DNA of 21,464 bases from an uncultured Rikenellaceae bacterium (GCA_947074135.1 CAMTOL010000011.1:1-21464), one strand, 5' to 3'. Shown: positions 1 through 7,831, numbered from the stretch's first letter. Notes: generated by a model not told the origin, from the sequence alone. Numbers and translations are program-made.

Positions 1-123
1 TGCAGTTCTATTCGAGGTTGAAGTGTTGTTATACTCAAGGGTTCGATTTTGAGCATAACTATCAAGTACAGAGAAAATTATCGCTGTCGTAGCGGCTATA
101 CAAATGATTAATCTTTGTTTCAT
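1..123 (-). CDS. Secreted protein of unknown function, N-terminal 41 residues only
   Basis: The start codon is the complement of CAT at 121-123, and the frame stays open for 41 codons to the window edge. The peptide begins MKQRLIICIAATTAIIF and continues to SYAQNRTLEYNN. It has a short basic N-terminus, a hydrophobic core and a likely signal peptidase I site after SYA (residue 24), with Q at +1 as is common in Bacteroidota exported proteins. The rest of the gene lies outside the window, so no function can be given. It is divergent from mutA and shares the 408-nt intergenic region with it. Confidence 0.7.
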   Translation of the reverse strand, partial: MKQRLIICIAATTAIIFSVLDSYAQNRTLEYNNTSTSNRTA

Positions 124-192
124 TGTTCTACTGTTTATTTTATTCAAATCTTAAGTTTGATAGAGTTAAAAATATATTCTCGTCATTATGGA

Positions 193-200
193 CAAAAGTA
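193..200 (-). promoter_or_regulatory. Possible -7 element for the divergent minus-strand gene
   Basis: On the minus strand this reads TACTTTTG, a full match to the Bacteroidota -7 consensus TAnnTTTG, about 70 nt upstream of the start codon at 123. I see no good TTTG -33 element 19-21 nt further upstream, so this is a weak call. Confidence 0.35.
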
Positions 201-377
201 ATAAAAAAGTTCCAATTTCTCAGATACTCAATGTGAAAAAAAACCTTTTTTGTAGATTAATTATTATATTTATTGATAGATGATTGGTTATGTAATTGAA
301 TTTCAATCTATTCGCTCTAATCGAAATGTTCTCTATATTGTGACTCTATTATATTTAAAATAAAGCTGTTAAATAAC

Positions 378-409
378 TTTGATAAGTCGATTAAAAATTA
401 TTAACTTTG
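378..409 (+). promoter_or_regulatory. Promoter of mutAB (Bacteroidota type)
   Basis: A -33 box TTTG (378-381) is followed after 20 nt by a perfect -7 box TAACTTTG (402-409), matching TTTG-N19-21-TAnnTTTG. The upstream TTTG is itself the end of another TAACTTTG (374-381), so the octamer is directly repeated with a 28-nt period. Transcription would start near 415, giving a leader of roughly 115 nt before the mutA start. Confidence 0.7.
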
Positions 410-431
410 TGTTAACATTTTAGCAGAACAT

Positions 432-462
432 ATGTGCATCTATCTAATTGATAGATGTATAT
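432..462 (+). promoter_or_regulatory. Hairpin in the mutAB 5' leader
   Basis: CATCTATC (437-444) and GATAGATG (450-457) are perfectly complementary around the loop TAATT. Pairing extends outward to 432 and 462 with two G-U wobbles, giving a 13-bp RNA stem. It lies just downstream of the predicted transcription start, so it would form at the 5' end of the transcript. A T-rich tract follows (465-468) but not a clean terminator run. The role is unknown; transcript stabilisation or a regulator site are both possible. Confidence 0.5.
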
Positions 463-531
463 TGTGTTTTAGCTATTTTATTACTTAAGGTTAATCAACA
501 ATATACAACAATATAAAAATTAAATTTGAAG

Positions 532-2391
532 ATGTCACAAACTCAAAAACTGATGGCAGAATTTCCTGCGGTTTCGACCGAGAAATGGGAAAGTGTAATC
601 ACTGCCGATTTAAAAGGAGCTGACTACGACAAGAAATTGGTGTGGAAAACGCTCGAAGGTTTTTCAGTGCGCCCTTACTATCGCGCTGAAGACCTATCAA
701 AAATCAACTTTCTAGATGCTAAACCTGGCTGTTTTCCTTATGTTCGTGGAACTAAGGCTTGCAACTGTTGGAAGGTTAGCCAAACAGTTGAGGTTAGCTG
801 TGCAAAAGAGGCTAATGCAACTGCTAAAAACTATCTTAGCCGTGGTGCTGAAACAATTAATTTTGTAATCAATGACAAAGAGTTTTCGGCTGCATCGCTC
901 GAACAACTATTAGAAGGTATATGTGTTGAGAGCACAGAACTTTCATTCTCTGGTTGCGCTTCTGCAAAAGTTTGCGAACTATTTATCGAAATGCTTGACA
1001 AAAAGGGTGCTGATGCAGAAAAGGTGTTTGCTTCATTCGGTATTGACCCTATTAAACGTGCTTCGACTAAAGGTGCTATTTGTGAAAACGGCAGTTGTTT
1101 CGACAAAATCGCTGAGTTGGTTAAAAAAGCAGCTAAATACAAACGTATTCGTGTTGTATCGGTTGGTGGCGTATTGTTCGACAACTGTGGTGCTGATGTA
1201 GCGCAACAACTTGGCTACACACTTGCTATGGCGCACGACTATCTGGTTAAAGGCTTGGAGAAAGGCTTGACAATCGATCAAATCGCCCCTGCTATCCGTT
1301 TTGTAATGCCTATCGGTGTTAGCTACTTTATGGAAATCGCTAAATTCCGTGCTCTTCGTATGATGTGGGCAACTGTTGTAGCTCCTTACAAACCAGGTCG
1401 TGGTTGTGCTGAAAAAGCAAAAGTGCACGCTGTGACTTCGGCTTGGAACCAAACAGTTTATGATCCATACGTAAATATGTTGCGTGGTACGACTGAGGCT
1501 ATGAGTGCTGCAATTGCGGGTGTTGATTCAATCGAGGTTCTTCCTTTTGATGCTTCGTATGAAAAAGCGTCGGAGTTCTCGTCACGTATCGCTCGTAACA
1601 CTCAAATCTTGTTGAAAGAGGAGAGTCACTTGGAGCAAGTTGCTGACCCAGCAGGTGGATCATATTATATCGAAACTTTGACAGACCTTCTTGCTACTAA
1701 AGCTTGGGAGTTGTTTAAAGAGGTTGAGGGCAAAGGTGGCTATTTGGCTGCTCTAAAAGCAGGATTTATCCAAGAGCAGGTTGCTGCAAAGGCTGCTACA
1801 AGAGCTAAAAACATCGCTACTCGTCGTGATATTCTACTAGGAACAAACCAATACCCTAACTTTACAGAGGTTGCAGCTAAAGAGGTGACAGAAGCAACTG
1901 TTGCTCCTTGCACTTGTGGTTGCGGTTGTAAGACTGAAAAACAATTCCCAGCAATGACCCCTTATCGTGGAGGTATGGAGTTCGAACAATTGCGCTTGAA
2001 AACTGACCGTAGTGGTAAAGAGCCTATGGCCTTTATGTTGACTTGTGGTTCGTTGGCATTTGCAAGAGCTCGTGCTCAATTTGCTTGTAATTTCTTTGCT
2101 TGTGCTGGTATTCGAGTTCAAGATAATACTTACTTTAAATCGGTTGCCGAAGGTGCTAAGGCTGCTTTGGAGGCTAAGGCTGACATCGTAGTTGTTTGTG
2201 CTGCTGACGATGACTATGCAACTTTGGCTAAAGAGGCTAACGAGTTGTTGAAAGGCAAAGCTATTGTCGTTGTTGCAGGTGCGCCTGAGAGCCGTCCAGA
2301 GTTGGAGGCTGCTGGTGTGACTCACTTTATCTCGGCTCGTGACAACGTTCTCGAAACGCTAAAAGGATACCAAAAAGAATTAGGAATTTAA
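532..2391 (+). CDS. mutA: Methylmalonyl-CoA mutase, small (beta) subunit
   Basis: This is the non-catalytic subunit of the heterodimeric adenosylcobalamin-dependent mutase that interconverts succinyl-CoA and (R)-methylmalonyl-CoA in propionate metabolism. It has 619 residues, the usual size. The body is a mutase-type TIM barrel, with RIARNTQ at 352-358 followed by VADPAGGSYYIETLT, the same signature as in MutB. The C-terminal domain (about 495-619) has the cobalamin-binding fold but lacks the DxHxxG motif, as expected for the small subunit. A cysteine-rich linker C-T-C-G-C-G-C (460-466) joins the two domains. The ATG at 532 is preferred; an in-frame TTG at 526 would add two residues. mutB follows 70 nt downstream. 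Arginine codons are strongly biased to CGT, suggesting high expression. Confidence 0.95.
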   Translation: MSQTQKLMAEFPAVSTEKWESVITADLKGADYDKKLVWKTLEGFSVRPYYRAEDLSKINFLDAKPGCFPYVRGTKACNCWKVSQTVEVSCAKEANATAKNYLSRGAETINFVINDKEFSAASLEQLLEGICVESTELSFSGCASAKVCELFIEMLDKKGADAEKVFASFGIDPIKRASTKGAICENGSCFDKIAELVKKAAKYKRIRVVSVGGVLFDNCGADVAQQLGYTLAMAHDYLVKGLEKGLTIDQIAPAIRFVMPIGVSYFMEIAKFRALRMMWATVVAPYKPGRGCAEKAKVHAVTSAWNQTVYDPYVNMLRGTTEAMSAAIAGVDSIEVLPFDASYEKASEFSSRIARNTQILLKEESHLEQVADPAGGSYYIETLTDLLATKAWELFKEVEGKGGYLAALKAGFIQEQVAAKAATRAKNIATRRDILLGTNQYPNFTEVAAKEVTEATVAPCTCGCGCKTEKQFPAMTPYRGGMEFEQLRLKTDRSGKEPMAFMLTCGSLAFARARAQFACNFFACAGIRVQDNTYFKSVAEGAKAALEAKADIVVVCAADDDYATLAKEANELLKGKAIVVVAGAPESRPELEAAGVTHFISARDNVLETLKGYQKELGI

Positions 2392-2419
2392 TTGTAACAA
2401 CAATGATTATGTTTTCAGT

Positions 2420-2454
2420 ATCACTGATTACTAATCACTGATCACTTGATCACT
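2420..2454 (+). repeat. Four short ATCACT repeats in the mutA-mutB spacer
   Basis: ATCACT begins at 2420, 2434, 2441 and 2449, and the first two copies are the longer ATCACTGAT. The cluster ends 7 nt before the mutB start codon. It fills most of the 70-nt spacer, which has no promoter or terminator that I can see. The function is unknown. Confidence 0.6.
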
Positions 2455-2461
2455 ACAAAAA

Positions 2462-4588
2462 ATGAGAGCAAATTTTTCAGATATAAATTATAAAGGGCAG
2501 TCAGCAGGAAGCGGCTGCGCTAAAGGTGGCGAAAATCCAGTATGGATGTCTGCCGAACAAATCCCAGTTAAGGGTGGCTACTCGGTGGCTGATTTAGAGG
2601 GTATGGAGCACTTGAACTATGCGGCTGGTATCGCACCGTTCCTTCGTGGTCCTTACTCTACAATGTATGTGATGCGTCCTTGGACTATTCGTCAGTATGC
2701 AGGTTTCTCGACTGCTGCGGAGTCTAACGCATTCTATAAACGTAACTTGGCATCGGGTCAAAAGGGTCTTTCAGTGGCTTTCGACTTGGCTACTCACCGT
2801 GGCTATGATGCTGACCACGCTCGTGTGGTTGGTGACGTAGGTAAGGCAGGTGTGAGTATCTGTTCGGTTGAGGATATGAAGGTGTTGTTCGATGGTATTC
2901 CGTTGGACAAAATGTCAGTTTCGATGACTATGAATGGTGCTGTACTTCCAGTTCTTGCGTTCTATATCGTTGCTGGTTTGGAACAAGGTTGTACACTCGA
3001 CCAACTTTCAGGTACTATCCAAAACGATATTCTTAAAGAGTTTATGGTGCGTAACACTTATATCTACCCACCTAAATTCTCGATGAAAATTATCGCTGAT
3101 ATTTTTGAGTATACCTCTAAGAATATGCCTAAGTTCAACTCTATCTCAATTTCGGGATACCATATGCAAGAGGCTGGTGCTACTTGTGACATCGAGTTGG
3201 CTTACACCCTAGCGGATGGTCTAGAGTATCTTCGTGCAGGTACAAACGCTGGTATGAGCATCGACTCTTTTGCGCCACGTTTGTCGTTCTTCTGGGCGAT
3301 TGGTATGAACCACTTTATGGAGATTGCTAAAATGCGTGCAGCTCGTCTTTTGTGGGCTAAAATCGTTAAACAATTTGATCCTAAATCGGAAAAATCTCTT
3401 GCACTTCGTACCCACTCTCAAACTTCGGGTTGGTCGCTTACAGAGCAAGATCCATTCAACAACGTTGCTCGTACAGCAATCGAAGCTATGGCATCGGCAC
3501 TTGGTCACACTCAATCGCTACACACTAACGCGCTTGACGAGGCTATTGCACTTCCAACTGACTTCTCTGCACGTATTGCACGTAACACACAGATTTATCT
3601 TCAAGAGGAGACAAATATCACTAAAGCTGTTGACCCTTGGGCAGGTTCGTACTATGTTGAGAGCCTAACTAATGAGATTGCACACAAAGCGTGGACGCTT
3701 ATCGAAGAGGTCGAAAAACTTGGTGGTATGGCTGCTGCTATCGAAACAGGTATTCCTAAAATGCGTATCGAAGAGGCTGCTGCTCGTACTCAAGCTAAAA
3801 TCGACTCAGGCGAACAAACTATCGTGGGTATCAATAAATACCGCCTCGAAAAAGAGGATAAACTCGATATTTTGGACGTTGACAACACAGCAGTTCGTTT
3901 GTCGCAAATCGAGCGTTTGAATGAGCTTCGTGCTAATCGTGATGAGGCTAAAGTTAAGGCTGCTTTGGAGGCAATTACAGAGTGTGTTAAGAGTGGCGAA
4001 GGCAACCTACTTGCACTTGCGGTTGAGGCTGCTAAAGTTCGTGCTTCACTTGGCGAGATTTCAGACGCTTGTGAGGTAATCGTAGGTCGCTATAAAGCAA
4101 CAATTCGTACAATTTCAGGTGTTTATAGTTCAGCTGTGAAAGATAATGACAATTTTGCGAAAGCTCAAGCAATGGCTGCTGAGTTCGCTAAGAAGAATGG
4201 TCGTCAACCACGTATTATGATTGCAAAACTTGGTCAAGATGGTCACGACCGTGGTGCTAAGGTTGTTTCGACTGGTTACGCCGACATAGGATTTGACGTT
4301 GATATGGGTCCATTGTTCCAAACTCCAGAGGAGGCTGCTAAACAAGCGGTTGAGAACGATGTTCACGTAGTAGGTGTAAGCTCATTGGCAGCAGGTCACA
4401 AGACACTTGTGCCTCAGATTGTTGGTGAGTTGAAGAAGCTTGGTCGTGAGGATATTATGGTTATTGTGGGTGGTGTAATCCCAGCTCAAGACTATGATGT
4501 GCTTTACAAATCGGGTGCTGCTGCGATTTTCGGTCCTGGTACTTCAGTTACCGACGCTGCAATCAAAATCCTTGAGCTTTTGGATTAA
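2462..4588 (+). CDS. mutB: Methylmalonyl-CoA mutase, large (alpha, catalytic) subunit
   Basis: This catalytic subunit carries out the carbon-skeleton rearrangement using 5'-deoxyadenosylcobalamin. It has 708 residues, normal for the family. The N-terminal TIM barrel has the substrate-pocket signature RGPYSTMY (62-69) and [11 protein letters not shown], with Tyr65 and Tyr79 in the places of the two active-site tyrosines. [10 protein letters not shown] contains His234, the expected active-site histidine, and RIARNTQ lies at 371-377. The C-terminal Rossmann-like domain carries the cobalamin-binding DGHDRG at 593-598; His595 would be the lower axial cobalt ligand in base-off, His-on binding. GGVIPAQD and [10 protein letters not shown] further on also fit B12 domains. 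It is cotranscribed with mutA. meaB, encoding its protecting GTPase, lies about 10 kb away in this window. Confidence 0.97.
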   Translation: MRANFSDINYKGQSAGSGCAKGGENPVWMSAEQIPVKGGYSVADLEGMEHLNYAAGIAPFLRGPYSTMYVMRPWTIRQYAGFSTAAESNAFYKRNLASGQKGLSVAFDLATHRGYDADHARVVGDVGKAGVSICSVEDMKVLFDGIPLDKMSVSMTMNGAVLPVLAFYIVAGLEQGCTLDQLSGTIQNDILKEFMVRNTYIYPPKFSMKIIADIFEYTSKNMPKFNSISISGYHMQEAGATCDIELAYTLADGLEYLRAGTNAGMSIDSFAPRLSFFWAIGMNHFMEIAKMRAARLLWAKIVKQFDPKSEKSLALRTHSQTSGWSLTEQDPFNNVARTAIEAMASALGHTQSLHTNALDEAIALPTDFSARIARNTQIYLQEETNITKAVDPWAGSYYVESLTNEIAHKAWTLIEEVEKLGGMAAAIETGIPKMRIEEAAARTQAKIDSGEQTIVGINKYRLEKEDKLDILDVDNTAVRLSQIERLNELRANRDEAKVKAALEAITECVKSGEGNLLALAVEAAKVRASLGEISDACEVIVGRYKATIRTISGVYSSAVKDNDNFAKAQAMAAEFAKKNGRQPRIMIAKLGQDGHDRGAKVVSTGYADIGFDVDMGPLFQTPEEAAKQAVENDVHVVGVSSLAAGHKTLVPQIVGELKKLGREDIMVIVGGVIPAQDYDVLYKSGAAAIFGPGTSVTDAAIKILELLD

Positions 4589-4602
4589 TTCCTTAATTAT
4601 CT

Positions 4603-4624
4603 AGACTTTCGTTCTCGAGAGTCT
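4603..4624 (+). other. Small hairpin after mutB
   Basis: AGACTTTCG (4603-4611) pairs with CGAGAGTCT (4616-4624) around the loop TTCT, a 9-bp stem with one G-U. It has no T-run and lies just upstream of the real terminator, so it may help block 3' exonucleases or may be incidental. Confidence 0.5.
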
Positions 4625-4633
4625 TAACTTGAC

Positions 4634-4677
4634 AAGTCGTCTAACTTCGGTTTTATGCTGAGTTGGGCGACTTTTTT
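4634..4677 (+). terminator. Rho-independent terminator of mutAB
   Basis: AAGTCGTCTAACT (4634-4646) pairs with AGTTGGGCGACTT (4661-4673) in a 13-bp stem with two G-U pairs. The 3' arm runs straight into a tract of six T (4672-4677). It directly abuts the inverted repeat of the next operon's promoter. Confidence 0.85.
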
Positions 4678-4719
4678 GTATTTTTTAGTACTTTGTTTTG
4701 CATAGTACTAAAAAATACA
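4677..4719. promoter_or_regulatory. Perfect 16-bp inverted repeat, candidate PadR operator
   Basis: TGTATTTTTTAGTACT (4677-4692) and AGTACTAAAAAATACA (4704-4719) are exact reverse complements separated by 11 nt. The repeat embraces the -33 box (4697-4700, in its loop). Its right arm ends one base before the -7 box (4720). The outer ends read TGTA and TACA, in line with the dyad-symmetric operators known for PadR regulators, and a PadR gene is the second gene of the operon. Autoregulation is therefore the simplest reading (inference). It could instead act as an extra transcription stop after mutB. Confidence 0.65.
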
Positions 4720-4727
4720 TATATTTG
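4697..4727 (+). promoter_or_regulatory. Promoter of the PspC-PadR-PspC operon
   Basis: TTTG (4697-4700), 19 nt, then TATATTTG (4720-4727), an exact match to TTTG-N19-TAnnTTTG. Transcription would begin near 4734, about 36 nt before the first start codon. This rules out the in-frame TTG at 4698, which lies inside the promoter. Confidence 0.75.
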
Positions 4728-4769
4728 TGCAGTAATTCATTTGTTAACCTCAAAATTTCAAGCCACGCA

Positions 4770-5285
4770 ATGACATCTATACGTAACGTAAGCATTGGTT
4801 CAATGCCTTTTATTATCGAGGAGGAGGCGTATCAACTTCTTGATAACTACCTATTTCAAATCGGAAACAGGCTACCATTCTCCGAAAAGAGCGAGATACT
4901 CGAAGATGTGGAGAATCGATTGGCTGAGATTTTCTCCTCTCGTATTAACTCGACAGTTCGGGTTATATCACTAAAACTTGCTAACGAAGCAATTGCGATA
5001 ATAGGTTCTGCCGAGGAGTTTGGCGAGAGTCAAAGTGGAGGTTCGACAATTAATAACCAAAATCCCAATAGAAATGGATCGTGGTGCGGTTTCTATCGTT
5101 CAACCACAGATAAGGTGTTTGGTGGCGTTTGTGGCGGACTCGCTTTGTACCTTCAAATTGACCCCAAAGCACTTCGTATCGTGTTAGTGATTTTGACTGT
5201 CGTTACTGCCTCAATTCTATTGTGGATATATCTTGCTGCGTGGTTGATAGTGCCAGATGACACTAAAAAGCTTAATAGAATCTAA
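4770..5285 (+). CDS. PspC-domain membrane protein, short paralogue
   Basis: This is a 171-residue predicted inner-membrane protein of the phage-shock-protein C superfamily. Residues about 1-85 are a soluble alpha/beta region (IRNVSIGSMPFIIEEEAYQL, then acidic helices ending at SAEEFG) of the kind that precedes PspC in Bacteroidota. Residues about 108-163 are the PspC domain, with the core TDKVFGGVCGGLALYLQIDP followed by a hydrophobic segment ending WLIVPDD. I chose the ATG at 4770 because it lies just after the promoter and because the N-terminus then aligns residue for residue with the paralogue at 5635 (xxxI.N.SI...PF..E..AY). The PadR gene starts 4 nt after its stop. The role is unproven; envelope-stress sensing or membrane maintenance is inferred from the family. 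Confidence 0.85.
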   Translation: MTSIRNVSIGSMPFIIEEEAYQLLDNYLFQIGNRLPFSEKSEILEDVENRLAEIFSSRINSTVRVISLKLANEAIAIIGSAEEFGESQSGGSTINNQNPNRNGSWCGFYRSTTDKVFGGVCGGLALYLQIDPKALRIVLVILTVVTASILLWIYLAAWLIVPDDTKKLNRI

Positions 5286-5289
5286 ATAG

Positions 5290-5625
5290 ATGAATACCGA
5301 TAACCAAAAAGCACAAATGCGTAAGGGGATTCTAGAGTATTGCATTTTATTGATACTTAGTCGTGAAGATGCATACACCTCCCAAATTATCGCTCAGCTC
5401 AAAAAAGCAGAGATGATAGTGGTCGAAGGAACTCTCTATCCTATTCTTACGCGTCAGAAGAACCAAGGATTGCTGTGCTATCGTTGGGAGGAGTCGTCGC
5501 AAGGACCTCCTCGCAAGTACTATTCGATAACTGACGAAGGGAGAGAATATTTAGGTCAACTTAATATATTGTGGCAGGAGTTAGTGGCTCAAATTGATAA
5601 ATTAAGTAGTAATTCAATTATATAA
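5290..5625 (+). CDS. PadR-family transcriptional regulator
   Basis: This 111-residue winged-helix regulator is of the short (PadR-s1) type, with an N-terminal DNA-binding domain and one C-terminal dimerisation helix. The family signature is clear: YTSQIIAQLKKA (29-40), VEGTLYPILTRQKNQGLL (45-62) for the recognition helix, and GPPRKYYSITDEGREYL (72-88) for the wing and following helix. The C-terminal segment LNILWQELVAQIDKL fits a dimerisation helix. It sits between two PspC genes, 4 and 9 nt from its neighbours, which implies one transcript. PadR proteins usually repress their own operon, so the inverted repeat in the operon promoter is the obvious target. The inducer is unknown. Confidence 0.93.
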   Translation: MNTDNQKAQMRKGILEYCILLILSREDAYTSQIIAQLKKAEMIVVEGTLYPILTRQKNQGLLCYRWEESSQGPPRKYYSITDEGREYLGQLNILWQELVAQIDKLSSNSII

Positions 5626-5634
5626 TAGATCAAG

Positions 5635-6645
5635 ATGAAAGAGATAGTTAATATAAGCATTAATGGTGTGCCTTTCTCGCTTGAGAAACAGGCTTATGCC
5701 GCGTTAGAGAGTTTTATAAATTCACAATGTAGCGATGAAAATTTCGAACAGAAAGTTGCTGACAAACTGTTAGAGATAAACGGCAACGAGAGAGTGGTAA
5801 GTGACTCTTGTGTTGAACGTTTGATAATAGAGTTTGGTGGCAATGCTAAGCAATTCTTTCCAGATGCAGAGAATACCTCTAGTAAAGAGCCCAAAACTGC
5901 ACCTCGCCGACTTACTCGCAATATGAATGGAGCTATGTTTGGCGGAGTGTGTAAAGGATTGGCGCAATATTTTAGGACAGATGTAATATTGTGGCGTTTT
6001 ATTTTTATTATCCTTTTTTTGTTAGGCAATAGTTTTTGGTGGGTTTGGGGGTTGACTCTCGGAAGCCACCTAATAGGTCTTGGTCCATTCAATATGATGG
6101 CTTTGGTTGCCTATATCGTGCTGTGGGCAATACTGCCTCAGGGTGAGGATGCCCCTCAAAAGGCTAGTTCGGCAGGTTATGTTGCTAGGTCGATTTTTAC
6201 GGTTCTTAAAACTATTATTATTATTATCCTGTCTATCTGTTTTGGGCTATGTATGGCTGCTATTGCAATCACTGTTGTTACGTTCAATGCTCAAATAGGA
6301 GCTGCCGACCCTGCCGTTGCTCAGTTTTTAGATATAATTTCGATAAGCTACCCTGTTGCAATTGGTTTGGTTATTGCTTTAGTGGTTCTCCCTATTATAA
6401 TTGTATTCAACATTCTTATTACTCTTTTTAAAGGTGCTACAAACCCACTTTGGGGAGCTCTGGTACTCTTTGTAATTTGGATTTGCGTTGTTGTTTTCTG
6501 TTCGACGCTGGTTTCAGGTCACATCACCGAGATTAACTCGATTGATTGGAGCGGATGTGAGGATTGGTGTGAGAATTGGAGATTTTTACATATTTCTTTT
6601 CGTGAGTTGTTATCAATCAGATTTCAGTTTCACAAGAGCTTTTAG
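5635..6645 (+). CDS. PspC-domain multispanning membrane protein, long paralogue
   Basis: This 336-residue protein shares the layout of the first gene in the operon. The N-terminal soluble region (1-80, KEIVNISINGVPFSLEKQAYAALESF) is followed by a PspC domain from about 97. That domain has MNGAMFGGVCKGLAQYFRTD and ends LWAILPQ near 169, with an insertion of some 20 residues (WWVWGLTLGSHLIGLGPFN) between its hydrophobic segments. Further membrane segments lie at about 187-215, 238-265 and 272-293. The tail is short and contains GCEDWCENW (307-315). A role in envelope-stress response together with the shorter paralogue and PadR is inferred from family and context only. The unusual C-terminus could hide a late frameshift, which I cannot prove. 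Confidence 0.85.
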   Translation: MKEIVNISINGVPFSLEKQAYAALESFINSQCSDENFEQKVADKLLEINGNERVVSDSCVERLIIEFGGNAKQFFPDAENTSSKEPKTAPRRLTRNMNGAMFGGVCKGLAQYFRTDVILWRFIFIILFLLGNSFWWVWGLTLGSHLIGLGPFNMMALVAYIVLWAILPQGEDAPQKASSAGYVARSIFTVLKTIIIIILSICFGLCMAAIAITVVTFNAQIGAADPAVAQFLDIISISYPVAIGLVIALVVLPIIIVFNILITLFKGATNPLWGALVLFVIWICVVVFCSTLVSGHITEINSIDWSGCEDWCENWRFLHISFRELLSIRFQFHKSF

Positions 6646-6687
6646 TGAAAGATACTAATTGTCATAAAAACATACTCTAGCACCTAA

Positions 6688-7773
6688 ATGGAAAAGACAT
6701 TGAGTCTTCACTTTTTATTACTTGGTACTATTGCTTGTCCAACTCCACCTAAAGGTTTCGTTATCAATGGTACAGTTGAAGACGCAAACCTTGATGGTAA
6801 AACAATTTACCTGTGGGATTACGATAAAGATACCAGAATTGATAGTGCGGTAATAGCTGAAGGAGCTTTCTCTTTCAGCGGTCTTCTCGAAAATCCTGCT
6901 CTTCTCCGTCTTGAACTTCAACCTAGCCTTTTTGCCTATATCTTGACCGAAAATGGCAACACTATTAGCGTTGTTATGGGCGATCCTTCGATTATTGATG
7001 ATAATGGTGGCATAAACTCCAAATCACGATTGATTGACTCTACTCTCAATACTATCTTTACTCCCTATGAACAGAAACAGAAAGAGTTAGAGGAGCAAGG
7101 CATCACAGGCGATGCTATGCTTGTTGAGTTAAGTCCTATGATTAAGGAGCTCTTTTCTCAATATAAAGAGGCAAGTATAAGATATATGGATGAGAACAAA
7201 GATAACTTGATTGGAGCATCTTTACTTTTGAACATTGTCGATGAGATAGAATCTCTTGAGAAATTTGATTCGATATGCAGTGTTATAACCTATTCAAAAT
7301 ACTTCAAAACTATTGCTTCGTATAGAGAAAAGCTAGAGGGTGCTCAAAGAACTCAACCGGGTAATATGTTTATTGACTTCAAGGGGACTGCGGTTGACGG
7401 AAGCGAGATTGCTCTTTCGGAGTTTGTGGGCAAGGGTAAATATGTGTTAGTTGATTTTTGGGCTTCGTGGTGCGGACCTTGCAAGGGCGAGATTCCTAAC
7501 CTTAAAGAGTTGCACGAGAAGTATGGCAACAAGAACTTTATGGTGCTAGGCGTTAACGTTTGGGACAAGAAAGATGCATTTGAGAAGGCTATCAAAGAGG
7601 AGGGAATGGTTTGGAGTCACATTTACGCTTCACAAGATAAGTCAGCTACTGAGCTTTATGGCATTGATGGTATTCCACAAATTATGCTCTTTGCCCCAGA
7701 CGGCACTATTGTAGAGCGCAACCTACGTGGCGAAGAGATGAAAGCAAAAGTTGCTGAACTTTTCAAGAAATAG
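6688..7773 (+). CDS. TlpA/ResA-like thioredoxin-fold protein, probable exported lipoprotein
   Basis: This 361-residue protein probably faces the periplasm. It starts with a short hydrophobic stretch ending LLLGTIAC (Cys17), a loose lipobox. Residues about 25-120 (FVINGTVEDANLDGKTIYLWD and following) resemble the DUF4369 beta domain common before TlpA domains in Bacteroidota. A helical region with many charges follows (about 125-225). The C-terminal thioredoxin domain (about 230-361) has the active site W261-C262-G263-P264-C265 and the conserved cis-proline P330 in DGIPQIML. The likely role is thiol-disulfide reduction of exported proteins or haem-protein maturation; the substrate is unknown. 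It lies 42 nt after the PspC gene with no terminator between, so read-through from that operon is possible. Confidence 0.88.
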   Translation: MEKTLSLHFLLLGTIACPTPPKGFVINGTVEDANLDGKTIYLWDYDKDTRIDSAVIAEGAFSFSGLLENPALLRLELQPSLFAYILTENGNTISVVMGDPSIIDDNGGINSKSRLIDSTLNTIFTPYEQKQKELEEQGITGDAMLVELSPMIKELFSQYKEASIRYMDENKDNLIGASLLLNIVDEIESLEKFDSICSVITYSKYFKTIASYREKLEGAQRTQPGNMFIDFKGTAVDGSEIALSEFVGKGKYVLVDFWASWCGPCKGEIPNLKELHEKYGNKNFMVLGVNVWDKKDAFEKAIKEEGMVWSHIYASQDKSATELYGIDGIPQIMLFAPDGTIVERNLRGEEMKAKVAELFKK

Positions 7774-7790
7774 AGTATTTTCTATTTATA

Positions 7791-7831
7791 AAAAAGAGGC
7801 TGTCCACGATGTAACTGGACAGCCTCTTTTT
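7791..7831. terminator. Bidirectional terminator between convergent genes
   Basis: AAAAAGAGGCTGTCCA (7791-7806) and TGGACAGCCTCTTTTT (7816-7831) form a perfect 16-bp stem with a 9-nt loop. Each strand ends in a T-run after the GC-rich part. It separates the rightward thioredoxin gene from the leftward esterase gene and would stop both transcripts. Confidence 0.92.

Larger units (their letters stand above)
124..531. other. Divergent intergenic region, AT-rich, regulatory
   Basis: This 408-nt gap lies between a leftward secreted-protein gene and mutA. I see no convincing coding sequence and no RNA gene. It holds the candidate promoters for both flanking genes. It also holds a small odd palindrome, ATTGAA-T-TTCAAT (295-307), and two copies of GATAGATG (275-282 and 450-457). 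The second copy forms the right arm of the leader hairpin at 432-462. Nothing resembles a cobalamin riboswitch. Confidence 0.6.

Noticed and set aside
526..531. TTG at 526 as the mutA start
   Set aside because: It would add only two residues to an ATG start at 532 that gives the normal N-terminus; ATG is favoured.
124..531. Cobalamin riboswitch upstream of mutA
   Set aside because: The leader is about 115 nt with one simple hairpin; the B12-box and multi-stem layout are not seen.
1033..1452. Long open frame on the minus strand inside mutA
   Set aside because: It is a shadow of the mutA codon bias. It has no family resemblance, no promoter and complete overlap with a certain gene; the same applies to other antisense frames in mutB, der, the beta-galactosidase gene and the MATE gene.
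2000..2391. Loss of the cobalamin ligand motif in MutA as gene decay
   Set aside because: The small subunit of this enzyme normally lacks DxHxxG; it is not a defect.
4698..4769. TTG at 4698 as the start of the first PspC gene
   Set aside because: It lies within the promoter and upstream of the predicted transcript start, and the extra residues do not align with the paralogue.
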